DNA of 64,000 nucleotides from DASQEH01 sp038239485. GTDB taxonomy: Bacteria > Actinomycetota > Actinomycetes > Propionibacteriales > Nocardioidaceae. The stretch is taken from positions 1 to 64,000 of the forward strand of contig JBBSET010000013.1 in assembly GCA_038239485.1 (NCBI GenBank), read 5' to 3'. A model generated the notes under the pieces. It searched no databases. It was not told where the DNA came from and saw nothing but the letters and a program-made list of their open reading frames with translations. The position numbers and the translations under genes are program-made. Shown piece by piece: positions 33,252 to 42,455 of the stretch (position 1 is its first letter; each line of letters starts with the position of its first letter).

Positions 33252-34559
33252 ATGCCGCACCCTGCGCGCCCCGCCCTCCTGTCTGCGGCGACAGAGTCTT
33301 TGCTCGAGCTCGACCGCACGCAGCTATGGCATCCGTACGCGTCGGTGCCCGGGAAGTCCCCTCTGACGTTGATCGAGTCCGCGGACGGCGTCCGCCTCAC
33401 GACTGCCGACGGGAGCCGGCTCATCGACGCCATGTCGTCATGGTGGTGCGCCATCCACGGGTACCGTCACCCCGTCCTCGACGAGGCGATCAGCCACCAA
33501 GCCGCGAAGATGAGCCACGTGATGTTCGGGGGGCTGACCCACCGCCCGGCGATCGAGCTGGCGGCCACCCTCGTCGAGCTCACCCCCGAGCCGCTGTGCC
33601 ACGTGTTCTTCGCCGACTCGGGCTCGGTCAGCGTCGAGGTCGCGCTCAAGATGGCGGTCCAGTACCAGCGGGGCCAGGGGCGGCCCGCCCGGACGCGGAT
33701 GCTGGCGTTGCGCGGCGGGTATCACGGAGACACCGCGGGCGCCATGAGCGTCTGTGACCCGGTCGGCGGCATGCACCAGATGTTCGCCGGTATCCTGCCT
33801 CGCCACGTCTTCGCGCCCAGTCCCCCCGCGGGGTTCGATGCCGATATCGGTGCCTGGGCCGAGGAGCTCAAAGCCCTCGTCGCAAGCAACGCCGACGCCC
33901 TGGCCGCCATCATCTGCGAGCCGGTGCTTCAGGGCGCCGGCGGGATGCACATCTATCCTCCCGACTGTCTGCGCGTGCTTCGCCAGACGGCCGACGAATA
34001 CGGCCTGCTGCTGATCGTCGACGAGATCGCCACCGGTTTCGGACGGACCGGCGAACTCTTCGCCAGCCACCACGCCGTGGTCTCACCCGACATCATGTGC
34101 GTCGGCAAGGCGCTCACCGGCGGATACCTCACCCTTGCCGCGACCTTGTGTACAGCCGAGGTCGCGGCCGGCGTGGGTGAGAGCGACGGTGGAGCGCTCA
34201 TGCACGGCCCCACGTTCATGGCCAACCCGCTGGCTTGCGCGGTGGCTTCGGCGAACCTGGGACTGCTCGACAGCGGCAGCTGGCGTGGCGACGTCACCCG
34301 GATCGACGCAGGGCTCCGCGCCGGCCTCGAGCCGGCGACCGCGAACCCGCGCGTCGTCGACGTCCGGGTCCTCGGGGCAGTCGGCGTGATCCAGCTCAAC
34401 CACCAGGTCGACGTGGTCGCTGCGAGCCGGGCAGCCGCCGCCGAGGGCGTGTGGGTGCGGCCCTTCCGCGACCTCATCTACGCGATGCCCCCGTACATCA
34501 CCGACGACGCCGACCTGGCGACGATCTGCACCGCGATGGTCCAGGCGGCGGCGCTATGA
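33252..34559 (+). CDS. bioA: Adenosylmethionine-8-amino-7-oxononanoate aminotransferase
   Basis: 435 residues. PLP enzyme converting KAPA to DAPA. SWWCAIHGYRHP and HVMFGGLTHRPAIELA near the N-terminus, GYHGDTAGAMSV, LLIVDEIATGFGRTGELFA, and the PLP lysine in CVGKALTGGYL. First of bioA-bioF-bioD, each joined by ATGA overlaps, so the three are co-translated. Confidence 0.95.
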   Translation: MPHPARPALLSAATESLLELDRTQLWHPYASVPGKSPLTLIESADGVRLTTADGSRLIDAMSSWWCAIHGYRHPVLDEAISHQAAKMSHVMFGGLTHRPAIELAATLVELTPEPLCHVFFADSGSVSVEVALKMAVQYQRGQGRPARTRMLALRGGYHGDTAGAMSVCDPVGGMHQMFAGILPRHVFAPSPPAGFDADIGAWAEELKALVASNADALAAIICEPVLQGAGGMHIYPPDCLRVLRQTADEYGLLLIVDEIATGFGRTGELFASHHAVVSPDIMCVGKALTGGYLTLAATLCTAEVAAGVGESDGGALMHGPTFMANPLACAVASANLGLLDSGSWRGDVTRIDAGLRAGLEPATANPRVVDVRVLGAVGVIQLNHQVDVVAASRAAAAEGVWVRPFRDLIYAMPPYITDDADLATICTAMVQAAAL

Positions 34560-35683
34560 CCCTGGACCACTGGCTCGAGGGCCGCTGGGCCGAACGGGCC
34601 GCGGCAGGCCTGCACCGCAGCCTCCACCCACACGGGCCGTCGAGCCGGTTGGTCGATCTGGCCGGAAACGACTACCTCGGCCTGCGTACCGACCCGCGCG
34701 TCACCACCGCCGCGGCCGGTGCAGCGCGTACCTGGGGAGCCGGGGCAGGAGCGTCTCGCCTGGTCAGCGGCACCTTCGAGCTCCATACCGAGCTGGAGCG
34801 CGACCTCGCCCGCTTCACCGGCCGGGAGTCCGCTCTGCTGTTCTCCACCGGCTACCAGGCCAACCTGGGCGTCGTCTCGGCTCTGACCGACACCGACACG
34901 CTGATCGTCAGCGACGCCCACGTGCACGCCTCGCTGGTCGACGGGTGCCGGCTGGCCAGGGCGGCGAGAGTCATGGTCGTCGGCCACAACGACGTCCCGG
35001 CCGTCGTCTCGGCGCTCAACGACAGGGCCGAGGCTCGGGCGCTCGTGCTGGTCGAGTCGGTGTACTCCGTCCTGGGCGACGCCGCCCCGCTCGCCGAGCT
35101 GGCCCTGGTCTGTGCGCGGTTCGACGCCGTCCTCGTCGTGGACGAGGCCCATGCACTCGGCGTCGCAGGCCCGGGCGGTCGCGGGCTGGTGCTCGCCCAC
35201 GGGCTGGCCACTCGCCGCGACATCGTCTCGACGGTGACGCTCTCGAAGTCCCTGGCCAGCCAAGGCGGTGCTGTGCTCGGCTCCCGAGCCGTCATCGAGC
35301 ACCTGGTCAACACGGCCAGGCCATTCATCTACGACACCGGCCTCGCACCCGCCGCCACCGCCGCTGCGGCGGAGGCGCTGAGGATCGTCGACGGCGACCC
35401 GGCCCGACCGAGCCGGGTCAGCGACCTCGCGGCGTCGATGGCGGCGTCGCTCGGGCTTGCGAGGCCGGCGGGATCCGTGCTGTCGGTCGCGATGCCGTCG
35501 GCGGCCGAGGCACTGCGTCGCCAGGCCGAGCTCGCCGACGCCGGCTTCGCCGTGGGCTGCTTTCGGCCTCCGTCGGTACCTGACGGGGTCAGCCGGCTGC
35601 GCCTGACCGCCAACGCCCGCCTCGACGCCGCTCAGGTCTCACAGCTGGTGGGCCGCCTCTCCAGGGTGCCGCCCGGGCGATGA
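34556..35683 (+). CDS. bioF: 8-amino-7-oxononanoate synthase
   Basis: 375 residues. Condenses alanine with pimeloyl-thioester to KAPA. DLAGNDYLGLRTDPR, the glycine-rich GAGASRLVSGTFELHTELE, FSTGYQANLGV, DEAHALGVAGPGGRG and the PLP lysine in TLSKSLASQGG are all present. The ATG at 34556 overlaps the bioA stop. Much longer in-frame extensions upstream run through bioA and are not real. Confidence 0.95.
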   Translation: MTLDHWLEGRWAERAAAGLHRSLHPHGPSSRLVDLAGNDYLGLRTDPRVTTAAAGAARTWGAGAGASRLVSGTFELHTELERDLARFTGRESALLFSTGYQANLGVVSALTDTDTLIVSDAHVHASLVDGCRLARAARVMVVGHNDVPAVVSALNDRAEARALVLVESVYSVLGDAAPLAELALVCARFDAVLVVDEAHALGVAGPGGRGLVLAHGLATRRDIVSTVTLSKSLASQGGAVLGSRAVIEHLVNTARPFIYDTGLAPAATAAAAEALRIVDGDPARPSRVSDLAASMAASLGLARPAGSVLSVAMPSAAEALRRQAELADAGFAVGCFRPPSVPDGVSRLRLTANARLDAAQVSQLVGRLSRVPPGR

Positions 35684-36381
35684 GGGTCGTCGTCGTCACC
35701 GGCACCGACACCGGCGTGGGCAAGACGGTGGCCACGTCGGCGCTGGCCCGGGTCGCGGTCGACAGCCGTCAGGTGGTGGCGGTCGTCAAGCCGACGCAGA
35801 CGGGTATCCGCACCGGCGAGCCGTCAGACGTCGCCACCGTCACGCGGCTCAGCGGCGTCACCCGCGTCAGCGAGCTGGTCCGCCTCGACGAAGCGCTGGC
35901 CCCCGATACGGCCGCCCGCCGGCTCGGGCTCGAGCTCCCGACCGTCGCCGAGCTGGCGGCACGAACGATCGCCGCGTCAGACGATGCCGACCTGGCCCTC
36001 GTCGAGGGAGCAGGCGGGATCGCGGTGCGGCTCGACACCGACGGCGGCACCCTGCTCGGACTTGCCACCGCCATCGCGGCCGCCGGGCACGACGTCCGGT
36101 TCGTCGTCGTGACCCGGCTCGGCCTCGGCACCCTCAACCACACCGTGCTGACCGTCGACGCGATCCGCTCCGCGGGCCATCGGCTCGCGGGTCTGCTCAT
36201 CGGCTCGGTGCCGGACCGGGTCGGTCTGGCCGAGCGATGCAACCTCACCGAGCTGCCGCGCCTCACGTCGTTGCCACTCCTGGGGGCGGTCCCCGCGGGC
36301 GCGGGCGCGCTGGAGCCGGCAGACTTCCGCACCGGGTGCGCGCGGTGGATCCCCGATGCCGGTTGGCTCGCTCAGCCGTAG
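35680..36381 (+). CDS. bioD: ATP-dependent dethiobiotin synthetase
   Basis: 233 residues. Closes the ureido ring on DAPA. P-loop GTDTGVGKTVATSALA at the start, KPTQTGIRTGEPSD, and VEGAGGIAVRLD. Last of the operon; the 3' end overlaps the convergent penicillin-binding-protein gene by 10 bp. Confidence 0.93.
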   Translation: MRVVVVTGTDTGVGKTVATSALARVAVDSRQVVAVVKPTQTGIRTGEPSDVATVTRLSGVTRVSELVRLDEALAPDTAARRLGLELPTVAELAARTIAASDDADLALVEGAGGIAVRLDTDGGTLLGLATAIAAAGHDVRFVVVTRLGLGTLNHTVLTVDAIRSAGHRLAGLLIGSVPDRVGLAERCNLTELPRLTSLPLLGAVPAGAGALEPADFRTGCARWIPDAGWLAQP

Positions 36382-38282
36382 AGCGCGGTCGGCAGCCGGT
36401 TCAGCAGCGAGTCGACGATCGGCCCGGCGTCGTGGGCGCCGGAGGTGCCGTTGGCGACCAGCACGGCGAAGGCGAGGTCGCCGCGGTAGCCGATCATCCA
36501 GGCGTTGGTCCCGGTGTGGTTGCCCTCGGCGAACTCGGCGGTGCCTGTCTTGGCGTAGACGGGCAGCCCTGGCAGGTCGACCGTCGTACCCGTGCCCTGG
36601 GTGACGACCAGCCGCATCATCGACTGGACATCGTCGTCGACCGTGGGGTCGAGCTGGCTCAACCGCTTCCCGGGCAGCAGATCCGGCAGCAGGGTCGGTG
36701 TGCGCGAGACGCCGGAGTCCACTGCAGCGGCCACCATCGCCATCGCCAGCGGACTCGCCTCAACCGTGCCCTGACCGATCATGTCGGCTGCCCGGCTGAC
36801 GAGGTCACCGTCAGCGGGTACCGAACCGCTGTAGGCATCCAGACCCAGGTGCCAGTGGGCTCCCAGGCCGAGCTGCGAGGCGGTCCTGGCGAGCTCACCG
36901 CCCGCCAGGTCGTGCGCGAAGCCGACCATGGTCGTGTTGCACGACGCGGCGAACGCGTCGGCGAAGGTCGGGTTCGGGCCGGTGATGCCGAGCTCGTAGT
37001 TCGTGAACTGCTTCCCGTCGACCACGGTGGTGTCGGGGCACTGCACGCGACGCTGCGGGGTGACGACGCCGTGCTCGATCAGCGACAAGGCGCTCACGAC
37101 CTTGAACGTCGAACCCGGAGCGTACTGACCGACGAACGCGGTGTTGTACGACGTCGGCCCCGGTGCGTTGGCAGCGGCGAGCACCTCCCCTGTACTGGCC
37201 TTGACGACCACGACCGCCGTGGTGTCGGTAGCCTGGGCGACCGCTTGCTCGGCTGCGGTCTGGGCTTGTATGTCCAGAGTGGTCGTCAGTGGCTGCCCCG
37301 CGACCGGATGCTTCGACAGCACGTGGTTGAGCACACCGCCGCTGGACTTGTCGACGAGGTCGATCGTGACGCCCGGCGTGCCCGCGAGGCTGCGCTGGTA
37401 GGCGAGCTGTAGGCCGCTCAGACCCACTTCGTCGGTCGGCAGGGTGTCCGGACCGGCTTCGGTGAGAGCATCCGCGGTCGCCGGACCCACCGTGCCGAGG
37501 ACGGCGCGCCCCCAACCGGCGGTCGGGGCGAGGGCACGCTTGGCGGTGTCGACGACGATGCCCGGCACCTGGTCGAGCCTGGCCTTCAGCTGCAGGTACG
37601 AGCCTCGGCGGAGGTCTATCACCGGGACGAACCAGTTCGGCTGCGCCGCCTTGACCTGTTCCTGCAAGCTGGCGATGTCGATCTGCAGGACCGCCGCCAA
37701 CCCGGTGTAGGTCGCAGGCAGGACCAGGCTCGGCTGCACCCCGATCCGTACGATCGCGCGTTCAGGGGTGAGCGCCGCTCCGCTGCGGTCGAGGATCGGT
37801 GCTCGCGCCGGCAGGACGCGGTGTATCGCCAGCGTCGTCAGCTCGGTGAGGTCGGGGTTGAAGGTTCCGGGGGTCCAGTGCACCAGCCACTGACCCTGGT
37901 TGAGGGTGGACGTGATGAGGGTCTGGTAGGACCAGGAGCCGGCTCCCGCGAGCTGGTGCGTCACCGTCGCATGCTCGCGGCAGGAGCTGCTGGAGCAGGA
38001 GAGGTCGCCGAGCGGCCGGACGGTCGTCTTGGTGATCCCGAGCGCCGCCACATGGGCGGCGATGTCGTGAGCGGCCACCTCGGGCTGGTCGACGATGCCA
38101 CGGAGGTTGGCGACCTCCGGGGCGGGCCAGGCATCGGCGAACTCCTGGATCACCTTGCCGCCGCCGCTGCCGGCACTGTCGGGAGCCCCGTTGTGGCCCG
38201 GTGGGGATCCGGTGCAGGCCGAAACGGCCACAACCAGTACGAGCGCGACAGCGGCTGGGCCGCGATGCCGCAGAACTCGCAC
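36372..38282 (-). CDS. Penicillin-binding lipoprotein (class B transpeptidase)
   Basis: 636 residues. Lipoprotein signal with lipobox VSAC (Cys about residue 23), an NTF2/MecA_N-like domain (40-150), a dimerisation domain, then the transpeptidase with SxxK in APGSTFKVVSAL, SxN in ASCNTTM and KTG in YAKTGTAEF. Same layout as the mycobacterial lipoprotein PBP (PBPA/Rv2864c type), which cross-links peptidoglycan outside the membrane and tolerates beta-lactams better. GTG start with GGAGG 7 nt upstream. Its promoter sits in a striking palindrome (38300-38331). Confidence 0.9.
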   Translation of the reverse strand: MRVLRHRGPAAVALVLVVAVSACTGSPPGHNGAPDSAGSGGGKVIQEFADAWPAPEVANLRGIVDQPEVAAHDIAAHVAALGITKTTVRPLGDLSCSSSSCREHATVTHQLAGAGSWSYQTLITSTLNQGQWLVHWTPGTFNPDLTELTTLAIHRVLPARAPILDRSGAALTPERAIVRIGVQPSLVLPATYTGLAAVLQIDIASLQEQVKAAQPNWFVPVIDLRRGSYLQLKARLDQVPGIVVDTAKRALAPTAGWGRAVLGTVGPATADALTEAGPDTLPTDEVGLSGLQLAYQRSLAGTPGVTIDLVDKSSGGVLNHVLSKHPVAGQPLTTTLDIQAQTAAEQAVAQATDTTAVVVVKASTGEVLAAANAPGPTSYNTAFVGQYAPGSTFKVVSALSLIEHGVVTPQRRVQCPDTTVVDGKQFTNYELGITGPNPTFADAFAASCNTTMVGFAHDLAGGELARTASQLGLGAHWHLGLDAYSGSVPADGDLVSRAADMIGQGTVEASPLAMAMVAAAVDSGVSRTPTLLPDLLPGKRLSQLDPTVDDDVQSMMRLVVTQGTGTTVDLPGLPVYAKTGTAEFAEGNHTGTNAWMIGYRGDLAFAVLVANGTSGAHDAGPIVDSLLNRLPTALYG

Positions 38283-38299
38283 AGTCGGTCCTCCGATCC

Positions 38300-38331
38300 G
38301 CGACTAGGAGTCGTTCGACGAGCCTAGTCGC
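38300..38331. promoter_or_regulatory. Long palindrome over the PBP promoter
   Basis: GCGACTAGG (38300-38308) and CCTAGTCGC (38323-38331) are perfect 9-bp arms; the 14-bp interior contains TCGT-TCG-ACGA, a second nested stem. It starts 17 bp before the PBP start codon and covers a minus-strand -10-like TAGGCT (38326-38321). It could be an operator or a 5'-UTR hairpin. Confidence 0.6.
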
Positions 38332-38511
38332 AGCCACCGACAGGGCTGTGCGGCCGGTGACGGGCGAAGTCCGGCGGCCGGCGCGGGACCCGCATGGCCG
38401 GCTCCCGGCAGCTGACCGTTCCGGTGATGTGCCCGCACGTGCGACAGCGGTGTGAGAGGGTACGGCAAGACGGCGGTCGGCGCCCTCTGGGGAAAGAGAG
38501 CAACAACCACT

Positions 38512-39129
38512 ATGAAGAAGTGCGCGATCGCTGCCGTCGTGCTCATGGCCGCAACGTTGACTGCCTGCGGCGGTGGCAATGCGAGCAACACGGCCGACAG
38601 TGCCAACTCGACGCCGGACACCACGTCGACGCGCGACACGACGTCGACACCCGCCCCGCCGGCCAGCAGCTCGGCCACTGGCTCGCCCTCGACGCCGGCC
38701 TCGTCGTCCGGTACCGGCAGCAGCTCGGGCGGGAGCAACTCCGGGTCCGACTACTGCAGCAAGCTGCGGGCCGCGAAGGCGCAGTTCGACAGCCTGAAGA
38801 TCACCACGCTCAGCAACGACACCTTCCAGAAGGTGACGGACCAGTTCGACAACCTGACGTCTGCCGCCCCATCGGCGGTGGCGGGTGACTGGCAGACGCT
38901 CTCGTCCGCGCTACACAAGGTCCAGCAGATCCTGGCGTCGGCGAACCTGAGCTTCGACGATCTCCAGACACTGACATCTGGCCACCGCCCGCCCGGAGTC
39001 ACCATCAAGCAACTCGACCGCGTCGGCAAGGAGCTCACCAAGTTCTCCACCGACAAGAGCTTCTCCAAGGCCGCCAACGCGATATCGGCCGACGCCAAGG
39101 CCGAATGCGGCCTCACTCTCGGGAAATGA
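38512..39129 (+). CDS. Cys-paired helical lipoprotein, copy 1
   Basis: 205 residues, no recognised family. Lipoprotein signal with lipobox LTAC (Cys about 20), a Ser/Thr/Pro-rich linker (25-78), then a roughly 125-residue helical domain beginning DYCSKLRAAKAQFDSL and ending AECGLTL, whose two cysteines probably form a disulfide. The ATG at 38512 begins the signal peptide; an earlier in-frame start at 38452 would spoil it. It is followed 14 bp later by a clear paralogue, so the two are one transcription unit. Confidence 0.75.
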   Translation: MKKCAIAAVVLMAATLTACGGGNASNTADSANSTPDTTSTRDTTSTPAPPASSSATGSPSTPASSSGTGSSSGGSNSGSDYCSKLRAAKAQFDSLKITTLSNDTFQKVTDQFDNLTSAAPSAVAGDWQTLSSALHKVQQILASANLSFDDLQTLTSGHRPPGVTIKQLDRVGKELTKFSTDKSFSKAANAISADAKAECGLTLGK

Positions 39130-39143
39130 TCGAAGGACATCTC

Positions 39144-39674
39144 ATGAAGAAGACATTCGCCCTGGCCAGCATCGTGCTGATGGGATCGTCGCTCGTTGCG
39201 TGCGGTAGCAGCAGCAACAACAGCGGCAGTGGCTCGGGGGGCTCAGGGAGCTCAGGGAGCTACTGCGACACACTGCAGTCGGTCAAGAACGACATCGCCA
39301 GCGGCGCCTTCAACAAGTTGAGCCAGTCCGAGTTCGATGCTCTTCAGAGCAAGATCAGCGCAGTCCAGTCGTCGGCTCCGGGCAACGTGTCCGGCGACTG
39401 GAAGGCCCTCGGCGACTACCTCGGGCAGTTCGAGAGTCTGTTCAAGGACGCCGGTCTCACCATGGACGACCTCCAGACCCTCGAGGCAGGGCACCTGCCG
39501 AAGGGTGTCGACCAGTCCACGCTGACGACGCTCTCGACGAAGCTGGCCAAGCTGAGCGGGACCGCCAACATCAACGTCGCCACAACGGCAATCGAGAAGA
39601 GCGCCAAGAGCGACTGCCAGATCGATCTCCAGGACACCAGTGGTACCCCCGCCTCAGGGGCACCGTCGAGCTGA
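39144..39674 (+). CDS. Cys-paired helical lipoprotein, copy 2
   Basis: 176 residues, paralogous to the preceding gene: lipobox LVAC, a shorter Gly/Ser linker, then SYCDTLQSVKNDI, NVSGDWKALGDYL, DDLQTLEAGHLPKGV and a C-terminal SDCQIDL, aligning with SAVAGDWQTLSSAL, DDLQTLTSGHRPPGV and AECGLTL of copy 1. Function unknown. The GDW and DDLQTL segments are the best conserved and may mark the functional surface. Confidence 0.75.
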   Translation: MKKTFALASIVLMGSSLVACGSSSNNSGSGSGGSGSSGSYCDTLQSVKNDIASGAFNKLSQSEFDALQSKISAVQSSAPGNVSGDWKALGDYLGQFESLFKDAGLTMDDLQTLEAGHLPKGVDQSTLTTLSTKLAKLSGTANINVATTAIEKSAKSDCQIDLQDTSGTPASGAPSS

Positions 39675-39718
39675 CCGTCGCCGCCTGACACCCTGGTCGG
39701 GCAGTACGCTCAGTGACC

Positions 39719-40606
39719 ATGTCGGCGTATCCGAGGTCGAGACTCACCTGGGCGCTGGTGCTCACGACCCTCGTTGGGGTCCTCTCCTCATGCACCTCAT
39801 CGACGCCCCGGACGACGGCCGCCGCGACGACGCCCGTGCGGCTGCACGTCACGCTGGTGCAGTACCGACCGGACGAGGGGACCCGCAACGTCAGCGCCGA
39901 GGTGACCAACGACGGCCCAGCGCCGATCACGGTCACCAGTGTGGCATTGACCTCACCGGACATGGCCCGGCTGCCGCCAACGCCCAAGAACACGGTCTTC
40001 GCCCCCGGGCAGACCATCGACCTTCGGACCAGGTACGGTGAGCCTCGGTGCGGTCGCCGGCACCCGGCCGGGATGTCGTCCTTCAGCCTGGGACTGGACG
40101 GGTTGTCCACGACGTCGGTGCGGCTCGACAAGGGCGGACTTGCCTTCCTGGGCCGGCTGTATGCGCGCGAGTGTGGGCTCGCGGACATCGCCGCCGTCGC
40201 CCGGGTCTCCCTCGGGTCTGACTACACGCGGGTGACGATCGGCGGGGAGCAGTACCTGCGAGGCGAGCTGGACGTGGTCAGGCCTGCCCGGTCGGCCCGG
40301 CCAGGCAGCCCCCTGACCATCCAGAGCCTGTTCGGCAGCGTGCTGCTCTCCTTCACCCCGGTGCCGGGCACGGTGTCGGTGCCGGTGACACTGGCGCCCG
40401 GCATGCCGGCGTTGCGGATTCCTGTGCTGGTCGGATCGTCCGGTCGGTGCGACGCCCACGCTCTGGGCGGGAGTACCCAGACATACCTGCTGAGCGCGTT
40501 CGTTCATCTGCCCGGACGTGCCCAGCAACGGATCATCGTCTCGCCTACCCTGGCGGCACAGGGCAGGGTCCAGGCCCTGCTCCACGACGTCTGCACCGCC
40601 GGCTGA
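39719..40606 (+). CDS. Putative lipoprotein of unknown function
   Basis: About 295 residues from the ATG at 39719 (a GTG at 39713 is possible). Signal peptide with lipobox VLSSC. The rest is beta-rich: HVTLVQYRPDEGTRNVSAEVTN and ITVTSVALTSPDM look like an immunoglobulin-like sandwich, with two Cys pairs (EPRCG, ARECG; GRCDA, HDVC). TACGCT (39705-39710) lies 8 nt before the ATG, a leaderless promoter layout. I recognise no family. Confidence 0.7.
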   Translation: MSAYPRSRLTWALVLTTLVGVLSSCTSSTPRTTAAATTPVRLHVTLVQYRPDEGTRNVSAEVTNDGPAPITVTSVALTSPDMARLPPTPKNTVFAPGQTIDLRTRYGEPRCGRRHPAGMSSFSLGLDGLSTTSVRLDKGGLAFLGRLYARECGLADIAAVARVSLGSDYTRVTIGGEQYLRGELDVVRPARSARPGSPLTIQSLFGSVLLSFTPVPGTVSVPVTLAPGMPALRIPVLVGSSGRCDAHALGGSTQTYLLSAFVHLPGRAQQRIIVSPTLAAQGRVQALLHDVCTAG

Positions 40607-40610
40607 GGGC

Positions 40611-41213
40611 TCAGGTGAGCTCGGCACCGATCGTCGTCGAGTCGCCATGTCCGGTGTGGACGACGGTCTCGTGGGGTAGCGCGGAGAGCTTCGTCCGGAT
40701 GCTCTCGACGATCGTGTCGTAGTCGGAGAAGCTCCGGCCGGTGGCGCCCGGTCCCCCCGCGAACAGAGTGTCGCCGGTGAAGACCACGCCTAGCGCCGGG
40801 GCATAGAGGCAGACCGCGCCAGGCGAGTGCCCGGGCGTGTGGAGCACCTCCAGAGTCACGTCACCCACCCGGATCGCGACCTGCTCCGACAACTGACCGT
40901 CGGGCTGGGTGCCCGGGTGCGTGAGCGCCCAGACGGGGCCGTCGTCGGGGTGCAGCCAGATGGGGGCATCCACCCGGCGCGACAGCTCGGGCGCGACCCG
41001 GACGTGGTCGTCATGGGCATGCGTGCACACGATGGCCAGGACGCGCCGGCTCCCGACGACGGCCATCACCCCGTCGACGCTGTGGGGGGCGTCGATGACG
41101 ATGCACTCCTCGTCGTTGCCGACCACCCAGACATTGTTCTCGACGTCGAAGGTCTCCCCGTCGAGGGTGAAGGTCCCACTCGTCACGCCGTGGTCGACCC
41201 GGACATTGCTCAC
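40611..41213 (-). CDS. Metallo-beta-lactamase-fold hydrolase of the mycothiol formaldehyde pathway
   Basis: 200 residues, glyoxalase-II-like. The metal site is THAHDDHV, with further ligands in HTPGHSPGAV and GDTLFAG. It overlaps mscR by 4 bp. In actinomycetes the hydrolase beside mscR is thought to release formate from S-formylmycothiol, completing formaldehyde detoxification. The adjacency gives the assignment; the sequence alone only says MBL-fold thioesterase. Confidence 0.82.
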   Translation of the reverse strand: MSNVRVDHGVTSGTFTLDGETFDVENNVWVVGNDEECIVIDAPHSVDGVMAVVGSRRVLAIVCTHAHDDHVRVAPELSRRVDAPIWLHPDDGPVWALTHPGTQPDGQLSEQVAIRVGDVTLEVLHTPGHSPGAVCLYAPALGVVFTGDTLFAGGPGATGRSFSDYDTIVESIRTKLSALPHETVVHTGHGDSTTIGAELT

Positions 41214-42295
41214 AGGACGACGACGGATCGCAGCACGGCGCCGGAGTGCATCTTGTCGAAGGCGGCTTCGACCTCCCCGATCTCGGTGGTCTCGGTGACG
41301 AATGCGTCCAGCGGTAGCCGACCCTGGAGGTACAGGTCGATCAGCAGAGGGAAGTCACGGCTGGGGAGGCAGTCCCCGTACCACGACGACTTCAGCGCGC
41401 CACCGCGGCCGAAGACGTCGAGCAGTGGCAGCTCGAGGGTCATCTCCGGGGTGGGGACGCCGACCAGCACCACCGTCCCCGCGAGGTCTCGGCCGTAGAA
41501 CGCCTGCTTCCAGGTCTCCGGACGTCCGACCGCGTCGATCACGACGTCGGCCCCGAAACCCCCGGTGAGGGCCTGGATCGACTCGACCACGTCGGCTTCC
41601 TCGCCGTTGACGACATCGGTGGCGCCCAGCTCCCGGGCCTTGTCGAGCTTGCGCGGGTCGATGTCGACGGCGATGATCGTCGCGGCTCCGGCCAGTCGGG
41701 AACCGGCGATGGCTGCGGCGCCGACACCGCCGCAACCGATCACCGCCACCGAGTCACCCCGGCTCACCGCGCCGGTGTTGATCGCAGCGCCGAGGCCGGC
41801 CATCACGCCGCAGCCCAGCAGCCCCGCTGCCGTAGCGGGCGCAGCCGGGTCGACCTTGGTGCACTGCCCGGCGTGGACCAAGGTCTTGTCGGCGAAGGCC
41901 CCGATGCCCAGCGCGGGGGACAGCTCGGTGCCGTCCTCGAGCGTCATCTTCTGGGCTGCGTTGTGGGTGTTGAAGCAGTACCAGGGCCGACCGCGTCGAC
42001 AGGCTCGGCAGTCCCCGCATACCGCGCGCCAGTTGAGGATCACGTAGTCGCCAGGCGCCACGTCGGTCACCCCCTCCCCGACCGACTCGACCACGCCGGC
42101 GGCCTCGTGGCCGAGCAGATATGGGAACTCGTCGCCGATGCCGCCCTCGCGGTAGTGGAGGTCTGTATGGCATACCCCGCAGGCCTGGACGGTGACGACC
42201 GCCTCACCGGGACCGGGGTCGGGCACGACCACCCGGGTCAGCTCGACCGGCTTCCCCTTGGTCCGGGCGATGACCCCTCGTACGACCTGCGACAT
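41210..42295 (-). CDS. mscR: S-(hydroxymethyl)mycothiol dehydrogenase / nitrosomycothiol reductase
   Basis: 361 residues, class-III-like zinc alcohol dehydrogenase. Catalytic zinc ligands in CGVCHTDLHY and GHEAAGVVESVG, structural zinc in VCGDCRACRRGRPWYC, NAD-binding GCGGVGAAAIAGS. It oxidises the mycothiol adduct of formaldehyde and reduces nitrosomycothiol. AGAGGAGACCGG precedes the ATG. Its presence indicates that the organism makes mycothiol. Confidence 0.9.
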   Translation of the reverse strand: MSQVVRGVIARTKGKPVELTRVVVPDPGPGEAVVTVQACGVCHTDLHYREGGIGDEFPYLLGHEAAGVVESVGEGVTDVAPGDYVILNWRAVCGDCRACRRGRPWYCFNTHNAAQKMTLEDGTELSPALGIGAFADKTLVHAGQCTKVDPAAPATAAGLLGCGVMAGLGAAINTGAVSRGDSVAVIGCGGVGAAAIAGSRLAGAATIIAVDIDPRKLDKARELGATDVVNGEEADVVESIQALTGGFGADVVIDAVGRPETWKQAFYGRDLAGTVVLVGVPTPEMTLELPLLDVFGRGGALKSSWYGDCLPSRDFPLLIDLYLQGRLPLDAFVTETTEIGEVEAAFDKMHSGAVLRSVVVL

Positions 42296-42373
42296 CCGGT
42301 CTCCTCTCGTGTCACGTCGCCTGGTCCTGCTCGCGACAGGGTGCTGACGGCAAGGGTGCCCAGTGTGGCAGGA

Positions 42374-42400
42374 GGACCGCCCGGTTCAACGGGGCGGACC
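42374..42400 (-). terminator. Candidate terminator after glpK
   Basis: GGACCGCCC and GGGCGGACC flank an 8-9-nt loop; the stem is CCGCCC/GGGCGG extended past one A-A mismatch. It lies 56 bp after the glpK stop. No T-tract, as is common in high-GC terminators. Confidence 0.45.
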
Positions 42401-42455
42401 TCCAACCTGCTACATCTCGTGACGCTGTCTCCCTCGTGGTCGAGGGGGGTGACGC

